From the NCBI GenBank assembly GCA_947471745.1, contig CANJKZ010000918.1:232501-296500 (forward strand): a DNA stretch of 64,000 nucleotides, written 5' to 3'. The stretch comes from Closterium sp. Naga37s-1. Lineage: Eukaryota > Streptophyta > Zygnematophyceae > Desmidiales > Closteriaceae. This document shows positions 1-10,209 of this stretch, in pieces; the first letter of the stretch is position 1; each line of letters opens with the position of its first letter. The notes beneath the pieces were generated by a model that ran no database searches, was not told the DNA's origin, and saw only the letters and a list, made by a program, of their open reading frames with translations. A program made the translations under genes and the position numbers.

Positions 1-1536
1 GATGAGCATATAGGCAAAGGAGAACGGAGAAAATGGAAAGGAGTTTGGTAGCCACAGTGAGTATGGTAGACACAGATCCGCTCAGCAATTGATGGCGGAA
101 AGAGCAGGGTATTGAACGTAAGGAGTGTGACTGTAGGGAGGGGATGAACTGAGCGCATAGGCAAAGGAGAAAGGAGAAAGGAGGAAGGAGAAGGGGAACG
201 GGAAGGGGGTGTGATACACAGTCGCTTTTGTCGTGACAGTCACACACGGATCGCTGGACATGATTAACCTAGTGTTTGACATACCCCCCTCTTATTCGAA
301 ACACCCGAATTATCCAAACTACTCGAATTTTATGAATTATTCGAATAAAAAAAAAACATAATTATCAGAATTAATCAAATTATTCGAAGTACCCGATCTT
401 TCCAAATTACTGAAACAATCCGAAATTGCTCGAATGACCAGCAGCGTAACCCTAACTACCTGCGCATATCATGTACGAAACGGCGGCGATCATCCCCCGC
501 CGCGTCATGCCTTTCTGCCTCGCGTCAAGCTTCTCGTCCGCCCGTCGCGGCAGCAGATTCTGCCTCTCCGCGCGATGCGGCCCGTCAGATTGAGCGTCCA
601 TCTAGCCAGAATCGGGGCCGTGTGGTACTAAAAATAGTGGTCGGAACTCCAGTGATAAAATGTCGCCGTATTCGTACAAGTCGCTATTGTACTGGTGGGT
701 GGGAATCGTGATCACTCAGAAGCGTGGCATATGGGCGTATGAGAGTTGCAGAGTCTGGGGTAGGCAGTTGCAGTTTGTTTGCACATGGTTTAGTGAGCGT
801 GGCGTGGTGTGGGGTGGTTAGGTTTGCGATGCGAGCGACCGTTGGGGTAATCGAATCGTCGATATAACGATGTTACAAAACAACTTGGTCACTTGCGAAA
901 TATTTGCGATTCGTTAGACATCCTGACACTGCAAAAAAAGTGAATTCGTGCAACAACATCTGGTATTCGCCAATGTCTCGCCGTCGAGATTTGGGCGACA
1001 TGACGTTGTGCGACATGCTCGTCATTGTGCATCACAATCGTTTCATCGCATAGATCTCAGCACGATCGATTCCACACCACACTGGAACCCTTCAAAGTCT
1101 AGACGCCAATCCTTCTGTAGCTTCCTCTACAATTTCACTTATGGACGTGGTAACCCTAGAACCATCTACAAAATCGATCCCGAGAGGCGATCGAAGATTC
1201 CGATTGTCCACGTCCTAACTGGTTCACTCAGCATCAGTGGCTTCCCCGAGTCGATCTAGACGGTAAGGACTCATGTACCGTAATGTAAACTGACAAGGCT
1301 TGGCGATGCGACTGTACGTGAGCGATCTCTTCTGTGAATTGTTCAATTAATCGCGGATCAGAAGCTTCGCCATGCGATATCCCAAGCTGCTTTGATTTTG
1401 TTTATGCTGTTTCCTCTTCTCGACCTGACAGTCGTGTCTGGCTGGCCGTCTGCAGCCGGTCGCGCAGTTCGTTGTCTGGTTGAGAATTGTCTAGATCGAC
1501 AAAGACTTGACGTCTCCTGCGTTCGAATAATCAGGA
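1..1536. other. Gene-poor upstream region
   Basis: I see no convincing coding sequence here. The first 200 bases are purine-rich on the plus strand (GGAGAA-type runs, with a CATAGGCAAAGGAGAA-like phrase repeated near 9 and 158). An AT-rich segment follows, then about 1.1 kb of unique-looking sequence. Short open frames at 434-631 and 948-1259 have no recognisable domain. The dynein-chain gene downstream lacks the usual N-terminal region of its family, so undetected upstream exons could lie here; the bases just before its ATG (AATCAGGA) could also be a splice acceptor. Confidence 0.5.
287..430. repeat. Degenerate TTCGAA-rich AT segment
   Basis: The words TTATTCGAA, TACTCGAAT, ATTCGAAGT and similar recur about every 10-15 bases across this AT-rich block, in contrast to the GC-rich surroundings. 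It looks like an eroded short tandem repeat. No function can be assigned. Confidence 0.5.
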
Positions 1537-4500
1537 ATGACGAGAAAACTAACGACTGAATCCGTGCTTCAACCGCCCAAGTCCGCCCCGTCAGCTCCAG
1601 CGGTCGTCTCGCTAGACGCCCATCCGTCAGATTCTCTCCTTGTGGCCGTCAGTTACGACACCGTCAACACGTCTTCCGTTCACATTCCGTCGGCCCGTCC
1701 GCCGCCTCCGTCGATTGACGGATCTCGTCTGAACGTCGTCAATGCCCAGGATTCCACCCAGTCGAGTAGACTTTCCGTCAGTTCAGGCGTTCGAAGTGGC
1801 GTTACCCTATATAGTGACAGTGACGATCGTGACGATAACGGATGTGTGGCCGTGTGGACGAGAGAGCGGCCGTTATCCCCCTTAGAATTGCTCTCGTTTA
1901 GAGGATCTCGAGTAAGTCCAATTCTTTGGGTACCCGACGACCCGAATCTGCTACTGGGGGGGACTCGGAATGGACACGTGGCAGTCTGGGATTTGCGGGT
2001 GGGAGGAGACCCGTGCCAGGTGGGACCGGAAAAGGCGGCGTGGAGAGCGGCGGATGGCAGGAGAGTGACGTCATTGGCGGCAGGGGGAGGGGGGTCAAGA
2101 GGAGAAGCAGGCGGGGGCGGAGGGGGAGGGGATGGTGTGGGGGCAGGAGGAGCGGGGGAGAGGGGCGGGGAGGAGGTGTTGAGTGGCAGTGCGGGGGGGA
2201 GGCTGATGAGATGGAGCAGGCGAATGATGGGCATGGTGAGTGCGAATGATGGGCATGGTGAGTGCGAATGATGGGCATGGTGAGCGCGAATGATGGGCAT
2301 GGTGAGCGCGAATGATGGGCATGGTGAGTGCGAATGATGGGCATGGTGAGTGCGAATGATGGGCATGGTGAGTGCGCTCGCGACTCCAAGGGGAGTGGGC
2401 TGGTGTGATTCGAGGCGGGATGGGTACTTGCAAGTCTTCTCTCACTCCATCTCCTTTCCCTTCTCTCCCTCCTCTCCGCCCCACTCTCTTCCCCTACTCT
2501 CCTTTTCCGTCTCCTCCCCTCTTTACCCGTCACCTCCCATCTACTCGTCTCGTTTCTTCACCCACGCCCCGTCCAACAGCCCTTGGAGGTCATCCCCCTC
2601 ACACCACCTGGCGTTTCACCTGACAGCTGGCGCATGCTGACGCAGTGGCCCCTGGTGCCCTCGGAGCTGCAGATGGGGACAACACCGGTGTGGCGGGGAG
2701 CACCAGGAAATGCACCTGAAGAAGCACCTGGTGGAGCACCTGGATTTTCACCTGGGATTTCACCTGGAGTGTTTTACATGGGCTCTGACTGTGGTGGTGT
2801 GTTCCAGGGACATCTCTCTCCCTCCGCCCTCACCGCCTCTGCTTCTACCCCCTCATTCTCATCCTCCTCCTCATCCGCCAGCCAATCACGACTCGACATC
2901 CAGTTTGGCTCCTGTGCGCCCGGCGCCCCTGCCACCTCAGCTGCCACGTCATCTGCTGTGTCAGCATCTGCTTCCGGTTACGGGTATGCGGCTCCCAGCC
3001 AATCAGGGTTGCCTGCAAAGCAAGAACCAGAGCCAGGTAAGCAGAGGCCTTTGTAACACTGTAACCGTATCAGCTCCCAGTTCCGCAGCCACTGTAACCA
3101 GCAACACTCAAACCGATTCCCTAACCCTAACGCAACCCGATCTCCTAAATCCCAAACCCAAACCGAGTCCTTAAACCCAAAACTTTGTCCGTTACTCTAA
3201 TCCCATGCACTGCCATCATATCCCCCTTGCAGCGCCATAACCCAGTATCCTCCTCATTTTCGTGTTTCTCTGCCTTCTCTCATCCTCCCCTTGTCTCCCT
3301 CATCCTTGTCTCCCTCATCCCTGTCTCCCTCATCCCTGTCTCCCTCATCCCTGTCTCCCTCATCCCTGTCTCCCTCATCCTTGTCTCCCTCATCCCTGTC
3401 TCCCTCATCCTTGTCTCCCTCATCCCTGTCTCCCTCATCCTTGTCTCCCTCATCCCTGTCTCCCTCATCCTTGTCTCCCTCATCCCTGTCTCCCTCATCC
3501 TTGTCTCCCTCATCCCTGTCTCCCTCATCCTTGTCTCCCTCATCCCTGTCTCCCTCATCCTTGTCTCCCTCATCCCTGTCTCCCTCATCCTTGTCTCATC
3601 ACAGCACCCTCGTCTCCAGCTTGCATTGAAGCTCGCATGCTCCCCCAAGTGCAAATACCCTTGGAGGAATAAAGTGCTTGCCCTTGGAACTTTTCCTTAA
3701 CCATTCAGCCCTTCCCCATGACGTCACAGCGTTCTTCATATTTTTCCTCCGCTGCCCCCCATGCACGGCCCTCCCCTCCTCCCATGCACGGCCCTCCCCT
3801 CCTCCCATGCACGGCCCTCCCCTCCTCCCATGCACGGCCCTCCCCTCCTCCCATGCACCGCCCTCCCCTCCTCCCATGCACCGCCCTCCCCTCCTCCCAT
3901 GCACGGCCCTCCCCTCCTCCCATGCACGGCCCTCCCCTCCTCCCATGCACGGCCCTCCCCTCCTCCCATGCACGGCCCTCCCCTCCTCCCATGCACCGCC
4001 CTCCCCACCTCCCATGCACCGCCCTCCTCGCCTCCTCCCACCTTGCATTCGACCGTTCACCCCATGCGCACCCCTCTTGCCCTCCCTACACCCCTCCTTC
4101 CCATCCCAAAGCCCCCCATCACAGCGCCGCATTAATATCCGGCCTGCATTGCTACCCATGCACCACCCTGCTCTCCTCCAACCTTGCCTTCACCCATTAA
4201 CCCCATGCACACACCTCCCTCCCTACCCTTTCCCTCCCTACCCCTTCCTTCCAATCCCACGGCCCTCCATCACAGTGCCTTCATATCCGGCCTGCACTGC
4301 CACCCGTGAGCCGCCCTCCACCATGCTATCATTGATTAACCCCATGCGTGCCCCCCATGAAACCCCCTCCCTCCCCCCCTCAGCTCCCCACCACAGCGCC
4401 TTCATATCCGGCCTGCACTGCCACCCGTGCGCCGCCCTGCTCTCCTCCGACCCCCCTCTCTGGCTCACATCCCTCGGCAGCACTGAATGCCGCAGCAGTC

Positions 4501-5725
4501 GTGCCACCGTGTGCCACAGCAGCAGCTGCAGCAGCCACAGCAGCGGCAGTGGCGGCACGCGCAGCAGCACAAGCAGCAGCAGGAGCAGCAGAAGCAGTGG
4601 TTCTGGTGACTCGTTATATAGAAGAGGAGATGCCATGGAGGAGTGGCATGCCATTAATTCAACATGCCATCCCATGGGTGCACGGACTCACCATCATGAA
4701 TCCACCACGCCATGCCACAACGGTGCTGCTGCCATGCCATGGCATGGTGATTTGATTCTCTCCAGCTCCTGGGATATGACCGTCAAGCTGTGGTCCTCAG
4801 CTGTCCCACATAGGTAAGCCAGACGGTGATAAATGTGTCTTGATTTCTCTCAAAGGGATGCCATGCCATGCCGCAATGGTGCTGCTGCCATGCCATGCCG
4901 CAATGGTGCTGCTGCCATGCCATGCCATGCCATGCCATGGCGATCTCATGTTCTCCACCTCCTGGGATATGACCGTCAAGCTGTGGTCCTCAGCCATCCC
5001 ACACAGGTTAGCCAGATCGATCGGTCTGCGCAATACCCCCTGTGGGATACTGCAGTGGTGCTGCTGCTGTGGGATCTCTTTGGGATATGGCTGTCAATTC
5101 CCCTGGTTCCAAAAATCTTATGCCTTGTGCCTTGTTCCTTGTGCCTTGTGCCCTGTGCTTTGTGCCTCATGAATGTGCTCTGGTAGTGCCCCTCAAGCCG
5201 CGTTGCCTTGCTGTGACACTCTGCAAGGATCAAGGGCGCTCTGTTAGAGCACCTGTTTCCCAGTCGCTACAATGTCTGCTGACACTCCTCTTTGCATTTC
5301 CCGATCCCCCTTGCCCTCTCACCACCTCCCTGCTAAGCAGGCCATTACTCACCCTCCAATCATTCAACGACACGTGTCACGATGTGCGCTGGTGCCCCTC
5401 AAGCCTCTCCATTTTCGCCCTCTCTGTTGGCTCCGGGAAGATCCAGCTCTGGGACCTGGCGCGCAGCACCCGCTGTCCAGTCGCTACAGTGTCTTCTACA
5501 GTAAATTCTACAGTAAATACAGTGAATTCGACAGCAGGTGGGTCAGGTCCAGTGGTAATGACGACTGCAGTGTCGTGTTACGACACTGAAAAGGGTAGCG
5601 AAAATGAGAATGAGAAGCACTCATCGGAAGATGGCAGTGTATTTATTAAGCTACGGTGGACATGCGATGGCAAGGGGATAGTTGCGGGAGACACTCTTGG
5701 CCGTGTGTTCATTATTGATGCTTGA
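1537..5725 (+). CDS. Cytoplasmic dynein intermediate chain-like WD40 protein (4 exons)
   Basis: My model joins 1537-2235, 2580-3036, 4384-4813 and 5341-5725. All junctions are GT-AG, phases agree (0, 1, 2) and the total is 656 codons plus TGA. Dynein intermediate chains are WD40 propellers that link the heavy chain to light chains and cargo adaptors. Block by block, the protein follows the dynein-1 intermediate chain: LLVAVSYD then CVAVWT (blade 1), PNLLLGGTRNGHVAVWD (blade 2), ISGLHCHP followed by SSSWDMTVKLW, then HDVRWCPSSLSIFA and IQLWDLA, ending with LRWTCDGKGIVAGDTLGRV. The last blocks match the family's VRWT..G..IAVGD ending. The N-terminal dynactin and light-chain binding region is missing, so the gene is truncated or has unseen upstream exons. 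A Gly-rich insert lies in blade 3, and exon 3 holds a Ser-rich stretch that may conceal another intron. Axonemal or dynein-2 intermediate chains are alternatives, but the HCH motif favours dynein-1. Confidence 0.72.
2222..2375 (+). repeat. 22-bp minisatellite of seven tandem splice donors
   Basis: Copies begin at 2222, 2244, 2266, 2288, 2310, 2332 and 2354. Each contains ATGGGCATG followed by GTGAGT or GTGAGC. The first copy spans the exon 1 / intron 1 boundary of the dynein-chain gene, so the array is an exon edge plus its 5' splice site copied six more times into the intron. Because 22 is not a multiple of 3, using different copies would change the reading frame. Confidence 0.9.
3293..3597 (+). 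repeat. 15-bp pyrimidine-rich minisatellite in intron 2
   Basis: About 20 copies of a 15-base unit (GTCTCCCTCATCCYT) are arranged mostly as alternating CTT/CCT variants, giving a 30-bp higher-order period. The unit length keeps every frame open, which produces long but meaningless reading frames on both strands. Confidence 0.92.
3761..4036 (+). repeat. 23-bp minisatellite in intron 2
   Basis: Twelve copies of a 23-base unit beginning ATGCACSGCCCTCCCC start at 3761 and recur every 23 bases to 4014. Variants at one position (ACGG or ACCG) occur in blocks, which fits recent segmental expansion. The array lies in intron 2 of the dynein-chain gene. Confidence 0.92.
4109..4450 (+). repeat. Exon 3 acceptor edge repeated three times
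   Basis: The phrase CATATCCGGCCTGCACTGCC, which begins the true exon 3 coding block (ISGLHCHP), occurs near 4400 and in diverged copies near 4135 and 4272. Flanking CATCACAGYGCC upstream and CTGCTCTCCTCC or related sequence downstream are also shared. The two upstream copies lie in intron 2. The second has a GTGAGC directly after the coding block, which would interrupt exon use. Confidence 0.8.
4740..5007 (+). repeat. Duplicated WD40 exon segment with two donors
   Basis: Two copies of the block coding for SWDMTVKLWSS followed by a donor lie at 4740-4816 and about 4938-5007, offset by 193 bp. Copy 1 ends in AG|GTAAGCC and copy 2 in AG|GTTAGCC. Both end in the same phase and could splice to exon 4 at 5341. 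Between them are short repeats of ATGCCATGCC and GCAATGGTGCTGCTG. I used copy 1 in the gene model because it is continuous with exon 3 and has the stronger donor; alternative or mutually exclusive use of copy 2 is possible. Confidence 0.8.
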
Positions 5726-5841
5726 ATTGGGTGTGTTAAGGCCTGGGTCTCATGTATGGAAACGCCAATCAACTGTGTAACACTTGAAAGGCTTTGTTAC
5801 CATGTGACACGTTTTGGGGTTTCGTTTCGAGTGTTGGGTTG

Positions 5842-5847
5842 AATAAA
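5842..5847 (+). terminator. Poly(A) signal of the dynein-chain gene
   Basis: An AATAAA hexamer lies 117 bases after the stop codon in a short AT-rich stretch, a plausible polyadenylation signal. The remaining intergenic sequence to 6491 holds no recognisable gene. Confidence 0.45.
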
Positions 5848-6282
5848 CAAACTGGTTGCAAGTGGAGACCTTCACAGATCTAACATATTCGTTCATAGGT
5901 ACGTTATTTGTTTATTCGCAATATTTTCTTATACGTCGTAACAAAATGCCTTGTACGTAAGTTGGAGGGGCGACGTTGTTGTGGTTACGAGGCGCGCTCT
6001 CCAGATTGTCCATGCGACATGCGCCTCGACGACATCGCAATTATTGGAGTGGAATTGTTGGAACGAATTCTGCTCGCCATCGACTTGATCCAGCCAACAC
6101 CCCCTCCCAATTCACCCACCTTTTCCCTCGAAGCACCTTCAACAGTACCAACCTGGCGCCCACGCGCCATGACGTCTTAGCTACAGCAGTCTTTATACCT
6201 CCCCCTTCCTGCACCTACCCACGACGTCTTTCGAGGCGGATGTGCAGAGAGACGGCACGGGGCGCCCCATCCGCAAGCCAGG

Positions 6283-6290
6283 TATAATAA
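6283..6290 (+). promoter_or_regulatory. TATA-like element upstream of the subtilase
   Basis: TATAATAA stands in an otherwise GC-rich region about 200 bases before the chosen ATG. It could be the TATA box of the subtilase gene, with transcription starting some 30 bases downstream. This rests on position and motif only. Confidence 0.25.
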
Positions 6291-6491
6291 CCCGCTCGTC
6301 ATTTCACATCTCAACGTACTTTACTAGCACCAGCGTGCTTACATATCGACGCGCCACATCTCACGCTAGAATCGCCGATAAGTCGCGACATTAACGAATA
6401 TCGTACTACTCAAGTTTGCGCCTTGCACCATTGTCCTGGCCTAGCTTGCAATCGGCTAATTCGATCTTCGCGAATCACAATCAACGGCACG

Positions 6492-9400
6492 ATGAGTACC
6501 ACCCATCGCCTCCTCCTCGCCTTGTTGCTCCTCGCTGCCACGTGTCAATGCCTCGCTGTCCGACGTAAGTACGGGACGCATCCGCTTGACGCAGGTAACC
6601 GTACTGAACCGCAATGTGCACATGAAACATGGGAGAGTATCATACGACTTCTGACCGCGTTCGCTCGGTGCTCCTTTTCCCCCACCTTCAGATGTCCACC
6701 CTAGAAATGTGCCGAGCGGCAGTGGTGACAGCGGTAGCGGCAGCAGTGGTGGCGGCGGCGACGGCGGAAGCGGTCTCTATATCGTGCGCCTCCGCTCCGC
6801 GCTCCCCCTCGCCGCGTATCGCGGAGCCGTCTCCAGCTTCTCCGGCTGGGCAGACGACAATGACGACGAGAATAACGACAGCGCTGCCCGCCCGGCAGGG
6901 CTGATGGCGACGGCGGAGGCGGTGGACGAAGAGGTCACGGCGACGGGCGGCAGGGTGCCGCGTCGCGCGCGACTCAGCAAGAACAACCCGCAGGTCAAGG
7001 CGTACGCGCAGATGCTCGAGTCGCAGCAGGCGGAGATCGCGTCGGAAGTGGGCGTGGCGTCGGACAAGATGGCGTACAGGTGAGACACGCACTTCCTATC
7101 ACTAAATCCTGTCAAAATTTAGGTGACTTCAGAGTCGACTCAAAATCACCTGGCACTGCCTACCACTAATCCGTCAGAAACTCAGAAAAACGAACCGTGT
7201 CAGAAATGAACGCGTTCGCGAGTGAGATTCGGGGTTCATCCTGGTACTGACTTCTGGCGGCCACATGAACTGAAATCTGCAGTGGGAGAAGCGGGAATGA
7301 GATTCAACTGTCAGGTTTGCTTCCTGATTTCTAGCCGCAGATGTGCATGGGAGCTTTCAACCCAACTCACAATATCAGCTCTCAGGCTTATTTCCTGTTG
7401 TCTGGGCCCACGGAGGAGCATTTCTGAGTTCAACTCAAATATCTTCCCTTCCGCCGCTCCCCACCCCCCGCGCAGCTACAAGCACCCAGTTCCCAACCCC
7501 CTACTTTCTCGGCCTTCCCTCACCCTGTTCCCCCTTCCCTCTTCACCCCCCGCGCAGCTACAAGTATTCGTCCAACGGCTTCTCCGCGGAACTGACGGCG
7601 GAGCAGCTGCGCCGGCTGAAGCGCCACCCCGCCGTGGCGTCCGTGCGCCCGAGCGCGCGCAAGCGCCTCTTCACCACCGAGTCACCCACCTTCCTCGGAA
7701 TGAACAGCGCCGGGTCGCTCTGGCCCGCGAATGGCGGGCAGGCGAAGGCGGGCGACGGCATGGTGGTCGCAATCGTCGACACGGGCATCTGGCCTGAACA
7801 CCCGTCGTTCAGCGACGCGGGATTCTCCTCGTCGCGGCCCGCGGGGTGGTCGGGAAAGTGCGACACGACGAAGGATTTTAAGTGTAACAATAAGCTCATC
7901 GGAGGGCGCGCGTTTTATAAAGCGTATAAAAGCGCCAACGGGCTGGACCTCACCGGGGATTGGCTGTCTCCGCGCGACGCCAACGGCCACGGCACGTGGT
8001 GTGCGGGGTGAGTCTGGTTGCTGACATTCAGTGTCCGTATGGTGCGATACAGATGTCTGTCCATGCTCCCAGTCCTAGCTCTTCGCAATCCTTTCCCCAA
8101 TATGCCCCCAATTCGTATCTCCGATGCACCCCCCTCCATGCGTCCCCTCGTATGCGGTCCCCCTCCCGCCATCCCGCCTTCCACGCATCCCCCACCTCCC
8201 ACCACACGCAGAGCGGCAGCGGGAAACAAGGGAGTGCCCATGGCGGGCGGCAAGGCGAGCGGCATGGCGCCAGCAGCGCGCCTCGTAATGTACAAGGTCT
8301 TCTGGTCGTCCAGCAATGGGATGTGGGCGGAGGAGGCGGACATCATCGCAGCCGTCAATCAGGGCGTGGCGGACGGCGTGGATGTGATCTCGCTCTCCCT
8401 GGGCGCCGTGAACCCCACCGACACCTACTTTGACGACATCGCCTTCCTCAACGCCAACCTGGTAAGTCCTTCTCCCCTCCCTGATCCCCTGTTTTCTCTT
8501 CTTGGCTCTCCCGACCTCTTTTCACATCCCACCTACTTTGACCACATCGCCTTCCTCAACGCCAACCTGGTAAGTCCTTCTCCCCTCCCTGATCCCCTGT
8601 TTTCTCTCCTTGGCTCTCCCGACCTCTTTTCACATCCCACCTACTTTGACCACATCGCCTTCCTCAACGCCAACCTGGTGCGCCCCTCTCTCCTTACCAC
8701 TTGCTCTCTCGGTGAGAATTCCCCTCTCACCATTGAGAATCCCCTTCCGTTCTTCCTGCCTGCTCCGCTCCTCGCTCTCTCCCCTCTCCTCTCGACTCGT
8801 ACCTCTCCCACATCTACCTCGCATTGCTGTGCTGCCCTCTCTCCTGATTGCAAACCCAGCATGCTCCTGCTGCCCATCACAATGCTCCTGCTGCCCATCA
8901 CAATGCTCCTGCTGCCCATCACAATGCTCGGCTTTTCTCTCCTCTGCTCTCCTTCATCTCCATCTTCCCAATGTCCAGGCGGGGGTGGTGGTGACCTTTG
9001 CGGCGGGCAACGATGGCCCCCCTGGGAGTTCCCGCACGCTCGACAACTATGCGCCCTTCTACCTCACAGTCGGCGCCAGGTGAGGCTACCACCTCCCTGT
9101 ACCTCCATCATCACACATTCGACTCGATACGATGCAAGTCTGGGAAGCACTCACGTCTGGAACATTTGCGTTACTTTCCTCCCTCAACCCCCCCATCTCC
9201 CTAACTCCTACCAACCTTCCCCCTTGTATAACTCCAACGACCCCGCATCTCCCTGCCCCATACCCCATTGCAACCCTCCCTCAGCACCATCGCCCGGGGC
9301 GGCCTCACTCTCGCCAGCTCAGCAGGCGCATCCAGGTCAGCAGCATCCACCAATCTGACGTCATCCTCCGCCACGCCCTCAGCGGGCGATTCCGCGCCCA

Positions 9401-10209
9401 ACGTGGCGGAATTCTCCTCCACGGGTCCCCTCATTTTCCCAGACGTGGGCACCGGCAACGGCCTGGCCACCGACTCAATCTTAAAGCCCGACATCGTCGG
9501 CCCGGGAGTGGACCTCTACGCTGCTGCCCCGGGCAGCCGCGTGGGCGACAAGGGCGGGTCGGCAGGGATGTCTGGGACGTCCATGGCGACGCCTCACCTG
9601 GCGGGGATTGCTGCGCTGGTGATGCAGAAGTACCCTTCTTGGAGCCCCGCGCAGGTCATGTCTGCCATCATGACCACAGCTACAACCAAGGATGTCAACG
9701 GCGCTGCCATCTCTAGTGCCGCCTCAGGGCAAGCCGCCACGCCGTGGGATATGGGCAACGGGCATGTGTTCCCACCCAAGGTTCTCGACCCCGGGCTCAC
9801 ATACGACGCTCGGAAGAGTGCGTATCTGAATTTCCTGGCTGGGTTGGACATGCAGAGGACCCGGTCTGAGTACCCGAATGAGAAGCTCACCTCTGTGCCT
9901 CCCAGAGAGCTCAACCGCCCCACCATCGCACTTGCCAGCCTCAAGGGTTCGATCACAGTCACACGCACTGTCACCTGTGTCGCTGACTCTCCCTCTACTT
10001 ACACTGCCAAGATTCAGAAGCCTAACGGGGTGGATGTTACTGTGAAGCCCAGCAGCTTCGCCATCTCGCCGGGCCAGAAGGTCAGCTTTGTGGTAACCTT
10101 CAAGGTTACTAAAACCTCGGAAAACTTTCAGTATGGGAGCCTCACTTGGGTGGACGAAAAGGGTCACTCTGTTCGGTCGGCGATTGCCGTCAAGCCTGTC
10201 AGGAAGTGA
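6492..10209 (+). CDS. Secreted subtilisin-like serine protease (S8 family, 6 exons)
   Basis: Exons: 6492-6564, 6692-7079, 7558-8007, 8212-8461, 8979-9079, 9285-10209. All introns are GT-AG, phases agree, and the total is 728 codons plus TGA. The start at 6492 gives a classic signal peptide (LLLALLLLAATCQCLA); an in-frame ATG at 6423 only adds a poor leader. Next come a Gly/Ser linker, an inhibitor I9 prodomain (LYIVRL to YSSNGFSAELT), and the S8 domain with Asp at 7778 (VVAIVDTGIWPEH), His at 7988 (NGHGTW), oxyanion Asn at 9009 (AAGNDGP) and Ser at 9580 (SGTSMATPH). A fibronectin-III-like C-terminal domain closes the protein (from about VTRTVTCV). It should be an extracellular or wall-localised endoprotease that cleaves its own prodomain. 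The usual plant PA insert between Asn and Ser is absent: only about 40 residues separate TVGAS from NVAEFSSTGP. HGTH is HGTW, but the catalytic His is the retained first one. Confidence 0.88.
7464..7563 (+). repeat. Duplicated 3' splice site in subtilase intron 2
   Basis: The sequence CACCCCCCGCGCAGCTACAAG occurs at about 7463-7483 and 7545-7565, 82 bp apart. The second is the acceptor used in the model (exon 3 starts at 7558). The first is a decoy with the same AG and the same first exon bases; its use would add 82 bases and shift the frame. Confidence 0.8.
8423..8690 (+). repeat. 108-bp tandem repeat of an exon end and donor in subtilase intron 4
   Basis: The block coding TYFDxIAFLNANL plus its donor begins at 8423, 8531 and 8639. 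Copies 1 and 2 both carry GTAAGTCC (donors at 8462 and 8570). Copy 3 diverges directly after AACCTGGT. The unit is 36 codons and stays open throughout, so using the 8570 donor would insert 36 residues in frame. Confidence 0.9.
8861..8930 (+). repeat. 21-bp tandem repeat in subtilase intron 4
   Basis: Three copies of ATGCTCCTGCTGCCCATCAC plus one base start at 8861, 8882 and 8903, with a partial fourth at 8924. The array is intronic. Confidence 0.85.

Noticed and set aside
434-1259. Short open frames at 434-631 and 948-1259 as genes
   Set aside because: They have no recognisable domain, start context or splice support.
3761-4036. Possible CRISPR-like array
   Set aside because: The units are contiguous with no unique spacers, and the genome is eukaryotic.
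3185-4200. Several overlapping open frames on both strands
   Set aside because: They come from the 15-bp and 23-bp minisatellites, whose units lack stops. They lie in an intron of the dynein-chain gene.
7222-7557. Coding continuation of subtilase exon 2 through intron 2
   Set aside because: The frame does not match prodomain sequence, whereas splicing 7079 to 7558 restores a continuous I9 domain (MAYSYKYSSNGF).
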